Shown here: positions 1 through 7,169 of the stretch, piece by piece
Layout of the letters: each line of letters begins with the position of its first letter
How positions within the stretch are numbered: position 1 is the first letter of the stretch
NCBI RefSeq assembly: GCF_029167235.1
Contig: NZ_JARFTR010000172.1
Coordinates: 1 to 40,321, forward strand
Source: Kamptonema sp. UHCC 0994
Lineage (GTDB): Bacteria > Cyanobacteriota > Cyanobacteriia > Cyanobacteriales > Microcoleaceae
Direction of reading: 5' to 3'
Length of the DNA stretch: 40,321 nucleotides
The notes under the pieces: generated by a model
Seen by the model: the letters and a program-made list of their open reading frames with translations, nothing else
Databases searched by the model: none
Told to the model about the DNA's origin: nothing
Position numbers and translations under genes: made by a program

Positions 1-12
1 GGCGGCGTTACG
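1..12. repeat. Edge copy of a GGCGGCGTTACG repeat arm
   Basis: The first 12 bases match, in one orientation or the other, the arm of two palindromic elements elsewhere in the window (about 30922-30965 and 33845-33890). The partner arm would lie outside the window. It is probably the end of a dispersed palindromic repeat rather than part of a gene. Confidence 0.4.
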
Positions 13-167
13 TAAACGGTGCGAAATTCCTAGGCTATCTTCACCATAACTTTGCAAACTTTGTATTGATCTTAACTGCATTCACAAAAAAGCTACTATA
101 TACTAGAGATATACACCTTCTTAAGGAAAACTTAAGTTAGGGATCAACGCTAAAAGTATAAAATCCT

Positions 168-836
168 ATGAAAACCTTACTGGGATCGACAGATTTGGAT
201 TATGTTTTCATGTTTACCTTTAAAAAGGTAAACTCGATTAAGCTAGAAGGTTTTAAGCAATTCTTTGATGATTTACCTATCGATCCTTACATCAAAGGTA
301 AGTATCGCTACAGAAGATTATCGCGCTTCATGGTTAACGGCGATGAATTAATAAAGTTACCTCACGGCTACCTTTTCCAAAGCAAAGAATATAATCCGAT
401 AGTAGGAGACATTAAAAGAGATTTTGCTGAATTAGACGATGAAATGGTCGCGCAGGATATCTTTAAACATCTGATATTAGCTTTTACTGATTCCTGCAAA
501 CTTCACCCAGAAGCGGAAATCGGAATTCATCAAATTAGAACTACTTGTTCTCTTAATAATTTTGGCAATCCTGCACCTGAAGGTATCCATCAAGACGGTA
601 CTGATTTTGTTGGCATTTTCTCGGTTGATAGAACTAATATTATCGGAGGAGAAACACATCTTTACACGGGTAGAAGGGAAAAACCAGTGTTTAAGAAAGT
701 CCTGAAGCCGGGGGAACTTTTGTTAGTGAATGACCATGAATTTTTCCACTTTACTACTCCGATTAAACCCGAATCTGCGGGTGTCGGAACAAGGGATGTG
801 TTTGTGCTGACTTCCCCAAGTTTACTGACTAATTAA
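168..836 (+). CDS. 2-oxoglutarate/Fe(II) dioxygenase family protein (PF10014-like)
   Basis: This 222-aa protein looks like the 2OG-Fe dioxygenase family that includes bacterial free-amino-acid hydroxylases such as isoleucine dioxygenase. The metal-binding facial triad is visible as H141-x-D143 (in HQDGTD) and a distal histidine, probably H194 in FFHFTTPI. R209 in TRDVFVLTS is a likely 2-oxoglutarate-binding arginine. Those enzymes use O2 and 2-oxoglutarate to hydroxylate an amino acid and release succinate and CO2; the substrate cannot be read from sequence. The ATG is preceded by an AT-rich stretch with a CTTAAG-GAAAA-CTTAAG inverted pair at 120-136 and no strong Shine-Dalgarno. The gene stands alone, so context does not reveal a pathway. 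The family call is fairly sure and the substrate is unknown. Confidence 0.8.
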   Translation: MKTLLGSTDLDYVFMFTFKKVNSIKLEGFKQFFDDLPIDPYIKGKYRYRRLSRFMVNGDELIKLPHGYLFQSKEYNPIVGDIKRDFAELDDEMVAQDIFKHLILAFTDSCKLHPEAEIGIHQIRTTCSLNNFGNPAPEGIHQDGTDFVGIFSVDRTNIIGGETHLYTGRREKPVFKKVLKPGELLLVNDHEFFHFTTPIKPESAGVGTRDVFVLTSPSLLTN

Positions 837-947
837 TTATAGTTAGGGGCTAGGGACTAGGGGAAGAGGGAAAAACGGGAATAGAATCAATGGTTTTAGC
901 CATAAGCGAGTGTCCTAACTTTCTTGGCGATTGCTAGAATTTTTATT

Positions 948-1107
948 CTGTCATTGCGAGCGCAGCCATCTTATTATTCTGTCATTGCGAGCGCAGCCAT
1001 CTTATTATTCTGTCATTGCGAGCGCAGCCATCTTATTATTCTGTCATTGCGAGCGCAGCGAAGCAATCTCAATCCTCTGCGATTGCTTCGCTTCGCTCGC
1101 AATGACA
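948..1107. repeat. Tandem array of half-palindromes ending in a full palindromic repeat
   Basis: A 31-nt unit beginning CTGTCATTGCGAGCGCAGC starts at 948, 979, 1010 and 1041, a perfect 31-nt period. The first three units carry only the left arm plus a CATCTTATTATT tail. The fourth runs into a complete palindrome with 26-nt arms at 1043-1068 and 1081-1106 that differ by one base. A second full copy of the palindrome lies at 35977-36040. Open frames through this array are only repeat translations. The stretch 837-947 holds a GGGGCTAGGGACTAGGGG low-complexity run and no gene. Confidence 0.85.
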
Positions 1108-1117
1108 AGTTACATTT

Positions 1118-1282
1118 TTATCTGTTAATTGGCATTCGTGGCGGTGCTGTTTTCCACATTAAGTCTATTTCTTCAGGCGTTAATCCGTAAGCTTGATTAA
1201 CTAATTCTGATAGGCGTTGTTCGAGTTTTAATGCTTCAGCTTTTCGCGTTCTTACTTCGGGTATATACCGTATAAATTTTAT
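1118..1282 (-). pseudogene. C-terminal remnant of an Eco57I/BREX-type DNA N6-adenine methyltransferase
   Basis: Reading the minus strand gives about 54 codons ending in a natural stop at 1118-1120, after an in-frame stop just upstream of 1282. The peptide contains LVNQAYGLTPEEIDLMWKTA followed by PPRMPI. I recognise this as the usual C-terminus of large Eco57I-type restriction-modification methyltransferases (target-recognition end, tyrosine-glycine then LTPEE and a PPRMP tail). No start codon, catalytic NPPY motif or upstream portion is present, so this is the tail of a lost gene, cut on its 5' side and lying next to the palindromic repeat cluster. Recognition rests on memory of the family tail and needs a protein search. 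Confidence 0.55.
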
Positions 1283-1349
1283 CTAGCTAATCTTACAACA
1301 AATGCCAGTGATTTGTCAACCCTAAAATAAATTTTTAGCGATTTTTTTT

Positions 1350-1934
1350 TCAACCTTCGTAGCTGTCAAACCAATTTTGGTAAGTTTCCTGAACTTGATT
1401 ATTTTCCAGCACAATTTCCAATCGGACTTTAGCACATCCGTGATGTGGCTGGTTGGCGATCGCATTTAAAACTTTACTAGCTTTTTGTACGGAAGTAAAT
1501 TCAGCACTGACAGTAGGCTGAGCGTTAGCCTGCGCCATTTCTGCCAATTCTATGCCAGTAACCTGGCCTTCACCTAAATCAATTTCTGCAAGGCGCTCAG
1601 GTACTTCCCCCATTCGTTCAATAATCAGTTTCTCACGCCGGACAGGAACCTCTACCATCCGCGTTTCCACTTGTTTGCGGACAATGACCTCGCCTACTTT
1701 CCGCTTACTGCGATTAACAACTAAGCGTTCTTCGAGAAGCCTAATTTCCTTTTGCTCTACCGTTTCCGGTATCGCCATTAATTCCGCAAATTCGGAAAGA
1801 GCGATGGCTTCCTGATTCTGTACTATATTTGAGCTAACTTCCAGAGGATTCTCTGCCGTAATCGGCTCTACCACGCGGTTACTATGGAGTTTTGTTTTTA
1901 TAGGTTCAAGTTCTTTATTAGACGCTTCACTCAT
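1350..1934 (-). CDS. DUF2382 domain-containing protein
   Basis: This 194-aa protein has a DUF2382 (YsnF/AvaK-type) core at about residues 62-130, with the hallmark series EERLVVNRSKRKVGEV, a valine/arginine-rich strand region (VPVRREKLIIER) and an acidic end. The domain is found in cyanobacterial and other bacterial stress-induced proteins, and its biochemical role is unknown. The N-terminal 60 residues are polar and probably disordered. The C-terminal 60 residues contain no recognised domain. The gene lies 141 bp downstream of another DUF2382 gene on the same strand (2076-2924), and the two cores align well, so they are probably paralogues and may be co-regulated. No signal peptide is seen. 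Confidence 0.8.
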   Translation of the reverse strand: MSEASNKELEPIKTKLHSNRVVEPITAENPLEVSSNIVQNQEAIALSEFAELMAIPETVEQKEIRLLEERLVVNRSKRKVGEVIVRKQVETRMVEVPVRREKLIIERMGEVPERLAEIDLGEGQVTGIELAEMAQANAQPTVSAEFTSVQKASKVLNAIANQPHHGCAKVRLEIVLENNQVQETYQNWFDSYEG

Positions 1935-2075
1935 GGGTTTTTACCTAAATAAATCTTTGTTAAAATTACAGGCAGAGCTGAGAAAATGCCCCACCTGCAT
2001 TGCCTTTAAAGACTTTACTGCTTAGATATCTCAACCTCAATTGAGCTATCTATTTAACCATTGGCGGTTAAAATT

Positions 2076-2924
2076 TTAACGCATTTTGTTGTCAACAACT
2101 GGTTCGCCATTGGTTGTAACATCTAGCTCTTGGCGGCGCAATGTTTCTTCACCCTCAACAGTGTCGCGGGCAACTTCTTTTCTGACGTTGACTTGCTCGC
2201 GCACAAAAGCTTCTTTGTGAATATCAGCGGTTTCTTCGTAAACTTGCATCCGCGCAACTTCTCCTTCTTGGAAGTCAACAGCGCCGACAGGTACTTCTTT
2301 ACCCGCGTCTGCTGGTGTCATGCGCTCGATCACAACCCGCTCTTTTTCAATAGGTACGGAAGCGCGTGCTGTTTCAGTTTCTACTCGCTTGCCAACTGCA
2401 ACCTCACCTGTTTTTTGCCGGCTTTTATTCGCAATCAAACGTTCTTCATACAATTTCAGATTTTGATGATTTTGCTCGTTTGTATCGTAGAGGGGGCGGT
2501 CTAGATCGTAGTTGTAGGTACTGCGATCGTAGTCACTAGAAATGGGTGCAGCGTAATCAGCTTGATTGCGGTAAACTCCTCTGATCTGCTCTTCTTCGTT
2601 GTAATCAAGCGATTCTAGTTCATTGTAAGCAGGTAATTGTTCTACTTGGTCTTTATTGCGAATCCCAGTAGCAAATACGCGCCGCGCTCCATAATCGATG
2701 CGAGCCGAACCGATAGGAAGCAATACTTTCTTGCCAAAAATCCAAATTCCAGTATCGATTACTAAATAGCGAAAGCGACCAGTTTCATCAACTAGAGCGT
2801 CGTAAACGCTGCCAATTTTCTCGTTAGAGTCGCCGCCATAAACATCAAAACCTTTAATGTCATCCCCTGCAAAAATCTCTTCCTTATAGTTAGGATAAAA
2901 GTCTGCCAGCTTTAGAAGTGTCAT
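2076..2924 (-). CDS. PRC-barrel and DUF2382 domain protein
   Basis: The 282-aa product begins with a PRC-barrel-like domain (about residues 15-100; GSVYDALVDETGRFRYLVID is typical). A tyrosine/aspartate-rich linker spans about 105-155, and a DUF2382 domain about 158-270 (YEERLIANKSRQKTGEVAVG, then VVIERMTP). Cyanobacterial proteins of this layout are often linked to desiccation, osmotic or light stress, but no enzymatic activity is established. The start ATG has a purine-rich GAGGG a few bases upstream on the minus strand. The paralogous DUF2382-only gene follows at 1350-1934. The domain call is confident and the function is unknown. Confidence 0.85.
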   Translation of the reverse strand: MTLLKLADFYPNYKEEIFAGDDIKGFDVYGGDSNEKIGSVYDALVDETGRFRYLVIDTGIWIFGKKVLLPIGSARIDYGARRVFATGIRNKDQVEQLPAYNELESLDYNEEEQIRGVYRNQADYAAPISSDYDRSTYNYDLDRPLYDTNEQNHQNLKLYEERLIANKSRQKTGEVAVGKRVETETARASVPIEKERVVIERMTPADAGKEVPVGAVDFQEGEVARMQVYEETADIHKEAFVREQVNVRKEVARDTVEGEETLRRQELDVTTNGEPVVDNKMR

Positions 2925-3368
2925 GTTTTTTTCCCTCTTGTATCAACATATATAAAGCTAAAAGATTTATTAGTTATTCTCCATCTTCCTAAAGTCTGAA
3001 CTGTTAAATTACTCTTTATTAATCCTTTTGAGTAGTTGTTCGGGCTCTGGCAAGGATGAGGGGATCGCTCTACCAAACTCAGCTAGTTATAGCTAAAGAA
3101 AGAGGGGAAATAGGATGGGTGCAATAGTTACAGCAATTAAGAACTTCCTCATGACCTTGGTGGTGGGGATCGCACTTAGCTATATTGTCTAAACTCACCA
3201 GATCGCCAGGAGTTTTAATGCCTTTCTCATAGGTAAAGTGTTCTTATCTAGGACTGTTAAATCAATTTCAGTCCTAGATAAGACCCTTTACCTATGAGCC
3301 AGAAATTGATTCTGGCGGGAACTTTGCCCCCATGAAACAAGGGTGAATATATCAGGTAAACTCTATTT
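2925..3368. other. Intergenic region with a hairpin element and a possible short Cys/His-rich frame
   Basis: No convincing gene is seen in these 444 bases. The region holds a long near-perfect hairpin at 3226-3298 and, next to it, a small CCAGAA/TTCTGG hairpin (3299-3315). On the minus strand from about 3246 to 3069 an open frame without ATG encodes a short peptide with a striking Cys/His content (KCDPHHQGHEEVLNCCNYC). It could be a degraded zinc-binding protein or chance. Confidence 0.4.
3226..3298. repeat. Long near-perfect hairpin (arms about 30 nt)
   Basis: The left arm at 3226-3256 and right arm at 3269-3298 pair almost perfectly. The left arm begins CTCATAGGTAAAG and the right arm ends CTTTACCTATGAG, and one small mismatch/bulge sits in the middle. 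The loop is 12 nt. There is no T-run at either end, so it is less like a simple terminator and more like a palindromic mobile repeat or structured RNA. Confidence 0.8.
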
Positions 3369-4988
3369 TTACATTCGACAAGAACGTCGATCGCGATCGT
3401 CCTGCGGTTCTTGCCACCCATAAGAAAAATGACTGATAGCATTAATTTGTGGCGTAGCATTATGAATCGCCTGCATTTGAATTTCCAGCGAAGGTCGATT
3501 TTTCACAGGTTGACCCCAACCACCTGCGATCGCAGGTATAATTAAAGCTCCTTGAGGTGCCATAGTCACCACCCGCTGCACCTGTGGAAGAAGGCAACTC
3601 ACATCTCCACAAGAACCATAAATCATCGAGTGAAATTCCATTGAACTAGGAAAACTATCCCAAGGTTGCAATCGCGAATCAAAACCCCCTGAATTTATCC
3701 TTCTATTCCCATCAGGAAAAAACACCGCTCCCACAGGTAAGCCCATCCTCTGAGCAGGTTGAATTGCTAACCCTAAAAACTCTAAAATCCCTTGCACCGC
3801 ATGACCAACAGTTAGCGTCCACAGATCGTTTTGTAAAATCGCAGGGTCAACAAGCTTTGGCGGTGGCGGCACTTCTGGCTTGCCAGGAGCAGGTTTTTTG
3901 GGTGGTAGAGTTGAAGAATTAGGCTTACCTGAAGTAGGAGTTATTGTCGGCTTGGGCTCAGGTAAAGGAGTCCGCCCTGGCCAAAGCGGTTCTTTCTCTT
4001 TCGGATAAAGTTTGTTAGTAGCTTGCACGTCATTAAGATTAACAAATCCCCGTGCTAAATAGCGCTGAATTATATCTCGACCTTGCTGATTTTGAGCGCG
4101 TTGTAAAAGCACTGCTTGGGAAGCTTGACCGTAAATCCACAAATCTTGAACCTTCGTAGCAACAGAAGCCCCACCTACTCCACGCAAGTAGCGAACATAA
4201 TCAAATAACATTCCATTTGGCCGCCGCTTCAGCAGTTGATTAATCATCACAGAATAATCTTGTCGAGCTTGCCGACTGTAGGGGTCAATAAAGGCGTAAT
4301 TTTCCTGATTTTCTACTATTTGGTCAGAGCTATTATTGTCTTGACTAACTGTTAAAGTTGTCTGACCTTGACCGTTACGAGCAAGCGTTTCCTGTTTATC
4401 AGGACGTTGAGCATAAGTATAGCCGAAATTCATCGTAAACGACCAAGTGTAAACCTTTAAACCCCGTTGCTTACCCTTAGCAATCGCTTTTGCTAAAATA
4501 TCGAATTTTTCATAGCCAGGGTTTCTCAAAACAGAAGGCCAAGCCGTCGGATTGTCGGCTACTGGTAATAGCACTTGACCATCATAAAATGCTTCTAAAT
4601 AAACTTGGTTGTAGCCTTTATTAACAATGTTATCTAAAACTCTGTCTATTTCTCCTGGCCTCGCATCGCAGGGATATAAACGCAGCCAAATTGCCTGAGT
4701 TTGCGGCCAAGTTTTAGTCCGGCATTCTGCTACTTCCCGCGCGTGTTCAGTTAGGATAGAAAAATATGCTTGCTGAGATTCTGGCTTTCCTGTCAATGCT
4801 TGTTGGCGCAAGTTTTCTTTTTGCTGAATGTCATCTGGTGATAACTTGCAGTAGCTTAAAGTTTCCGCTTGAGCGGGATGACTTAAAATGAAGGGCTGGA
4901 AAAGGCTACTGGTTAAAACCGCAGCAACCACGCTCAATATCCGCCGCTGACCTTGAGTCGTGGTGTTCTGAGTTAAGGCAAATTTCAT
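3369..4988 (-). CDS. Secreted family 10-like glycosylhydrolase (GHL10/DUF187-type)
   Basis: This 539-aa protein has a signal peptide (residues 1-41, hydrophobic segment about 19-36, cleavage near AQA-ET). A putative (beta/alpha)-barrel of the glycosyl-hydrolase-like 10 type follows. The diagnostic stretch runs from IWLRLYPCDARPGEIDRVLD through VYLEAFYDGQ and GLKVYTWSFTMNFGYT to NGMLFDYVRYLRG. A proline-rich linker at about 340-385 separates the barrel from a C-terminal region. The family is thought to act on cell-wall or envelope polysaccharide, but no substrate is established. The ORF is preceded by an inverted-repeat element and psb27 on the same strand. Family recognition is good; catalytic residues were not assigned. 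Confidence 0.7.
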   Translation of the reverse strand: MKFALTQNTTTQGQRRILSVVAAVLTSSLFQPFILSHPAQAETLSYCKLSPDDIQQKENLRQQALTGKPESQQAYFSILTEHAREVAECRTKTWPQTQAIWLRLYPCDARPGEIDRVLDNIVNKGYNQVYLEAFYDGQVLLPVADNPTAWPSVLRNPGYEKFDILAKAIAKGKQRGLKVYTWSFTMNFGYTYAQRPDKQETLARNGQGQTTLTVSQDNNSSDQIVENQENYAFIDPYSRQARQDYSVMINQLLKRRPNGMLFDYVRYLRGVGGASVATKVQDLWIYGQASQAVLLQRAQNQQGRDIIQRYLARGFVNLNDVQATNKLYPKEKEPLWPGRTPLPEPKPTITPTSGKPNSSTLPPKKPAPGKPEVPPPPKLVDPAILQNDLWTLTVGHAVQGILEFLGLAIQPAQRMGLPVGAVFFPDGNRRINSGGFDSRLQPWDSFPSSMEFHSMIYGSCGDVSCLLPQVQRVVTMAPQGALIIPAIAGGWGQPVKNRPSLEIQMQAIHNATPQINAISHFSYGWQEPQDDRDRRSCRM

Positions 4989-5089
4989 AAGGCAATAAGA
5001 AGATAACTCGTGAGGGAGAAAAAGGACATGATTCTATAGTTATTCAGCACCCTTAAAAACTTTTCCGCATTATCTGTAACAAAAAAAAT

Positions 5090-5183
5090 GTAGTAGTGGC
5101 TTTAGCCGCTTTCATGATACAATTTATTGCTAAATTCACTACTACAAAGAAGGATATAATTGAGCGGCTAAAGCCACTACTAC
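5090..5183. repeat. 21-bp perfect inverted repeat with 52-nt loop
   Basis: The left arm at 5090-5110 begins GTAGTAGTGGCTTTAGCC and the right arm at 5163-5183 is its exact reverse complement. A further CACTACTACAAAG copy of the arm's end lies in the loop. It sits between psb27 and the GH10-like gene, both transcribed leftward. A weaker relative (AGTGGCGTTAGCCG) appears near 11459. It is probably a dispersed cyanobacterial palindromic repeat and could also affect read-through from psb27. Confidence 0.8.
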
Positions 5184-5232
5184 AAAAAAAGGAAAGATTT
5201 TTTGTTTGAATTTTCCCTTCTTTCTTGATAAA

Positions 5233-5631
5233 TTAAGCTCCTCTCTTCAATGCAGCTTCTACCTGTTGAAATTCCGATTCTAGGCGTTTCTTCAATTTTT
5301 CTGGCAGAGGACGGTTAGGATAGGAACTGTAATGTCCAGCTAAAGAATTTAATGCTGTCCGCATTGTTGTAAAGGACGCAAGCTTGGTCAGCGAATTGTC
5401 CCGGCGGTAGGTAGCGGCAAAATCATTGATTTTTTGACGCGCATCTGCTTGAGCAGCGGTTTTATCTGGAGAATTGTCTGGTAAGGCGATCGCAGTTCTC
5501 AAACTGTTGACTAATCCTAATGTGTCTTGGCGATAATCTCCAGTCAAAGTGGACGGGACATTAGAACAGCCGATTAAGCCGATGACAACAACCAAAACCA
5601 AGGCTAGCAGGCGGGAAACATAGTGCTTCAT
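5233..5631 (-). CDS. psb27: Photosystem II assembly lipoprotein Psb27
   Basis: The 132-aa protein has a lipoprotein signal peptide with lipobox LIGC (Cys22). A four-helix Psb27 domain follows, with the family motifs LTGDYRQDTLGLVNSLRTAI, a TMRTALNSLAGHYSSY segment and the C-terminal RPLPEKLKKRLESEF. Psb27 binds the luminal side of CP43 in photosystem II assembly and repair intermediates, before the oxygen-evolving cluster is assembled. Length and motif order match the family. The gene is alone on the minus strand, between an inverted repeat and recF, with 150 bp of AT-rich sequence upstream. Confidence 0.93.
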   Translation of the reverse strand: MKHYVSRLLALVLVVVIGLIGCSNVPSTLTGDYRQDTLGLVNSLRTAIALPDNSPDKTAAQADARQKINDFAATYRRDNSLTKLASFTTMRTALNSLAGHYSSYPNRPLPEKLKKRLESEFQQVEAALKRGA

Positions 5632-5781
5632 AAGACTGATTAGAAACGGAACGCAAAATCCGTAATTAAATTTAACTTTAATCCTATCTTGATTTGGGGA
5701 TCGCAGAACTAAATTACTATCAAATTATCTGGACATACCATTAAATATTTAATCTGTCAATCTCTAATCTTAAATATAAAA

Positions 5782-6969
5782 TCAAATTTGGGTGATTTGT
5801 CCAGCTTGGACTGATAAAATTTGGGTTTGCTGCAACCACTGAGCATCAAAAGCGCCTAGGTGGGTAGTGGTAATCAGAGTTTGAAACCGCGCTTGAATGG
5901 TCTCTAAAAGTTGATTTTGGCGGTTGATATCTAGTTCTGCGAGTACGTCATCAAGCAATAATAGGGGAGGTTCGCCAACGACTTCTTCAATAAGCTGCAA
6001 TTCAGCTAATTTTAATGCTAATACCAGAGTGCGCTGCTGACCTTGGGAACCGTATTGACGAGCAGGAGTATTATTAATACTAAAGGTAATATCATCTCGG
6101 TGGGGGCCGACTAAGGTAGTGCCTTGGTAATGTTCGGCGATCGCTCTTTCCCTAATTTTATCTAAAAAAGCTTGACGTACTCCTTCGAGATGATCGCGAG
6201 CAATTAATTCTTGCATTACTTCCACGTTAGCGATATATTTAATATCTAAAACTTCTTTACTGCCACTAATTGACTGATGCCAAGTTTGAGCTAAGGGAAT
6301 TAACCGCTCTAAAACGCGATCTCGTCTGCGGATAACACGAGCCCCCGCAGTTGCTAACTGTGCATCCCATAAACCTAACTCAGAATTGGTAATTGGTGGT
6401 TGGTAATTGGTAGTTGGTGCCTGGTAGTTGGTAGTTGGTAATTCTCCTTTGTTCGCTTGCTCTTTCTCTCGCCTCAAAAGAGCATTTCTCTGCCGTAAAA
6501 TTTGATTATATTGCTGTAAAATGTGAGCATAAACTGGTTCTAACTGAGTGACTAAACGATCGATCCAGTCCCGGCGATGTTCTGGGCCACTTCGCACTAA
6601 ATCTAAGTCTAAACTTGAAAACTGCACTGCATTGAGTACGCTCAAAAAGTCTAAATGGCGGCGCAGTGGTTCGCCGTTGAGTCCAACAGTTCGCCTTCCC
6701 TGAGTGCGAAGGGTTAAAGTTAAATCTATTATCCCAGTTTGCCGTTCTAAGCTAGCATCAATTTGCCCTATAGGTTTAGCGTCAAGAATTAAATCGCGAT
6801 CGCGTGTTGCTCGATGGCTTTTGAGAGTAGAAAGTAACTCTACTGCTTCTAATAAATTCGATTTCCCCTGAGCATTATTGCCCACTAAAATTGTTTTAGG
6901 AGCATCAAATATTACTTTCTGATCTCGGTAGTTACGAAACTGTCGGAGATGGAGACTTCTCAAATACAT
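5782..6969 (-). CDS. recF: DNA replication/repair protein RecF
   Basis: This 395-aa SMC-like ATPase has an N-terminal Walker A (GNNAQGKSN, about residues 31-39), an ABC signature region (YGSQGQQRTLVLALKLAEL) and a Walker B with D-loop (PLLLLDDVLAELD). RecF loads RecA onto gapped DNA with RecO and RecR. An unusual proline/threonine/asparagine segment at residues 176-196 is encoded by a heptanucleotide tandem repeat and falls in the central arm region, so it probably extends a surface loop. Another copy of the same repeat family lies immediately upstream of the start codon. Everything else looks intact, and the insertion keeps the frame. Confidence 0.95.
   Translation of the reverse strand: MYLRSLHLRQFRNYRDQKVIFDAPKTILVGNNAQGKSNLLEAVELLSTLKSHRATRDRDLILDAKPIGQIDASLERQTGIIDLTLTLRTQGRRTVGLNGEPLRRHLDFLSVLNAVQFSSLDLDLVRSGPEHRRDWIDRLVTQLEPVYAHILQQYNQILRQRNALLRREKEQANKGELPTTNYQAPTTNYQPPITNSELGLWDAQLATAGARVIRRRDRVLERLIPLAQTWHQSISGSKEVLDIKYIANVEVMQELIARDHLEGVRQAFLDKIRERAIAEHYQGTTLVGPHRDDITFSINNTPARQYGSQGQQRTLVLALKLAELQLIEEVVGEPPLLLLDDVLAELDINRQNQLLETIQARFQTLITTTHLGAFDAQWLQQTQILSVQAGQITQI
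6382..6444. repeat. In-frame STRR heptamer repeat inside recF
   Basis: On the plus strand this is a run of 7-nt units of the form TTGGTAA/TTGGTAG with a few variants. Read on the minus strand within recF it encodes PTTNYQAPTTNYQPPITN, a repeating peptide of period 7 (three 7-nt units make seven codons). The same heptamer is tandemly repeated just upstream of recF and at about 31373-31410. Confidence 0.8.
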
Positions 6970-6972
6970 CAG

Positions 6973-7038
6973 AATTGGTAATTGGTAATTGGTAATTGGT
7001 AATTGGTAATTGGTAATTGGTAATTGGTAATTGGTAAT
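6973..7038. repeat. STRR heptamer array (AATTGGT)n
   Basis: About nine consecutive copies of the 7-nt unit AATTGGT end in a degenerate TAATGGCTAATAGCTAATTA tail. The array directly precedes the recF start codon. A second low-complexity tract of CTCCTCTG 8-mers follows at about 7060-7096. These resemble the short tandemly repeated repetitive sequences long known from filamentous cyanobacteria. The start of the array is 4 bases from recF, so it must lie in or next to its leader. Confidence 0.9.
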
Positions 7039-7169
7039 GGCTAATAGCTAATTACCCATCTCCTCTGCTCCTCTGCTCCTCTGCTCTTCTGCTCCCCTAA
7101 CCCCTTCTGCGATCTCATTTGTAGAGATGCAACTAATTGTATCTCTACAAATCTACAAACCAATTCTTT

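Noticed and set aside
948-1060. Possible CRISPR array (four evenly spaced repeats)
   Set aside because: The period is 31 nt with no variable spacers; the repeats abut each other and belong to a palindromic element.
924-1190. Open frames of 65-88 codons across the repeat cluster
   Set aside because: They are translations of the 31-nt tandem repeats and palindrome, with no family signature.
6973-7038. Possible CRISPR or iteron array upstream of recF
   Set aside because: The units are 7 nt and directly abutting, as in STRR repeats; no spacers and no DnaA-box pattern.
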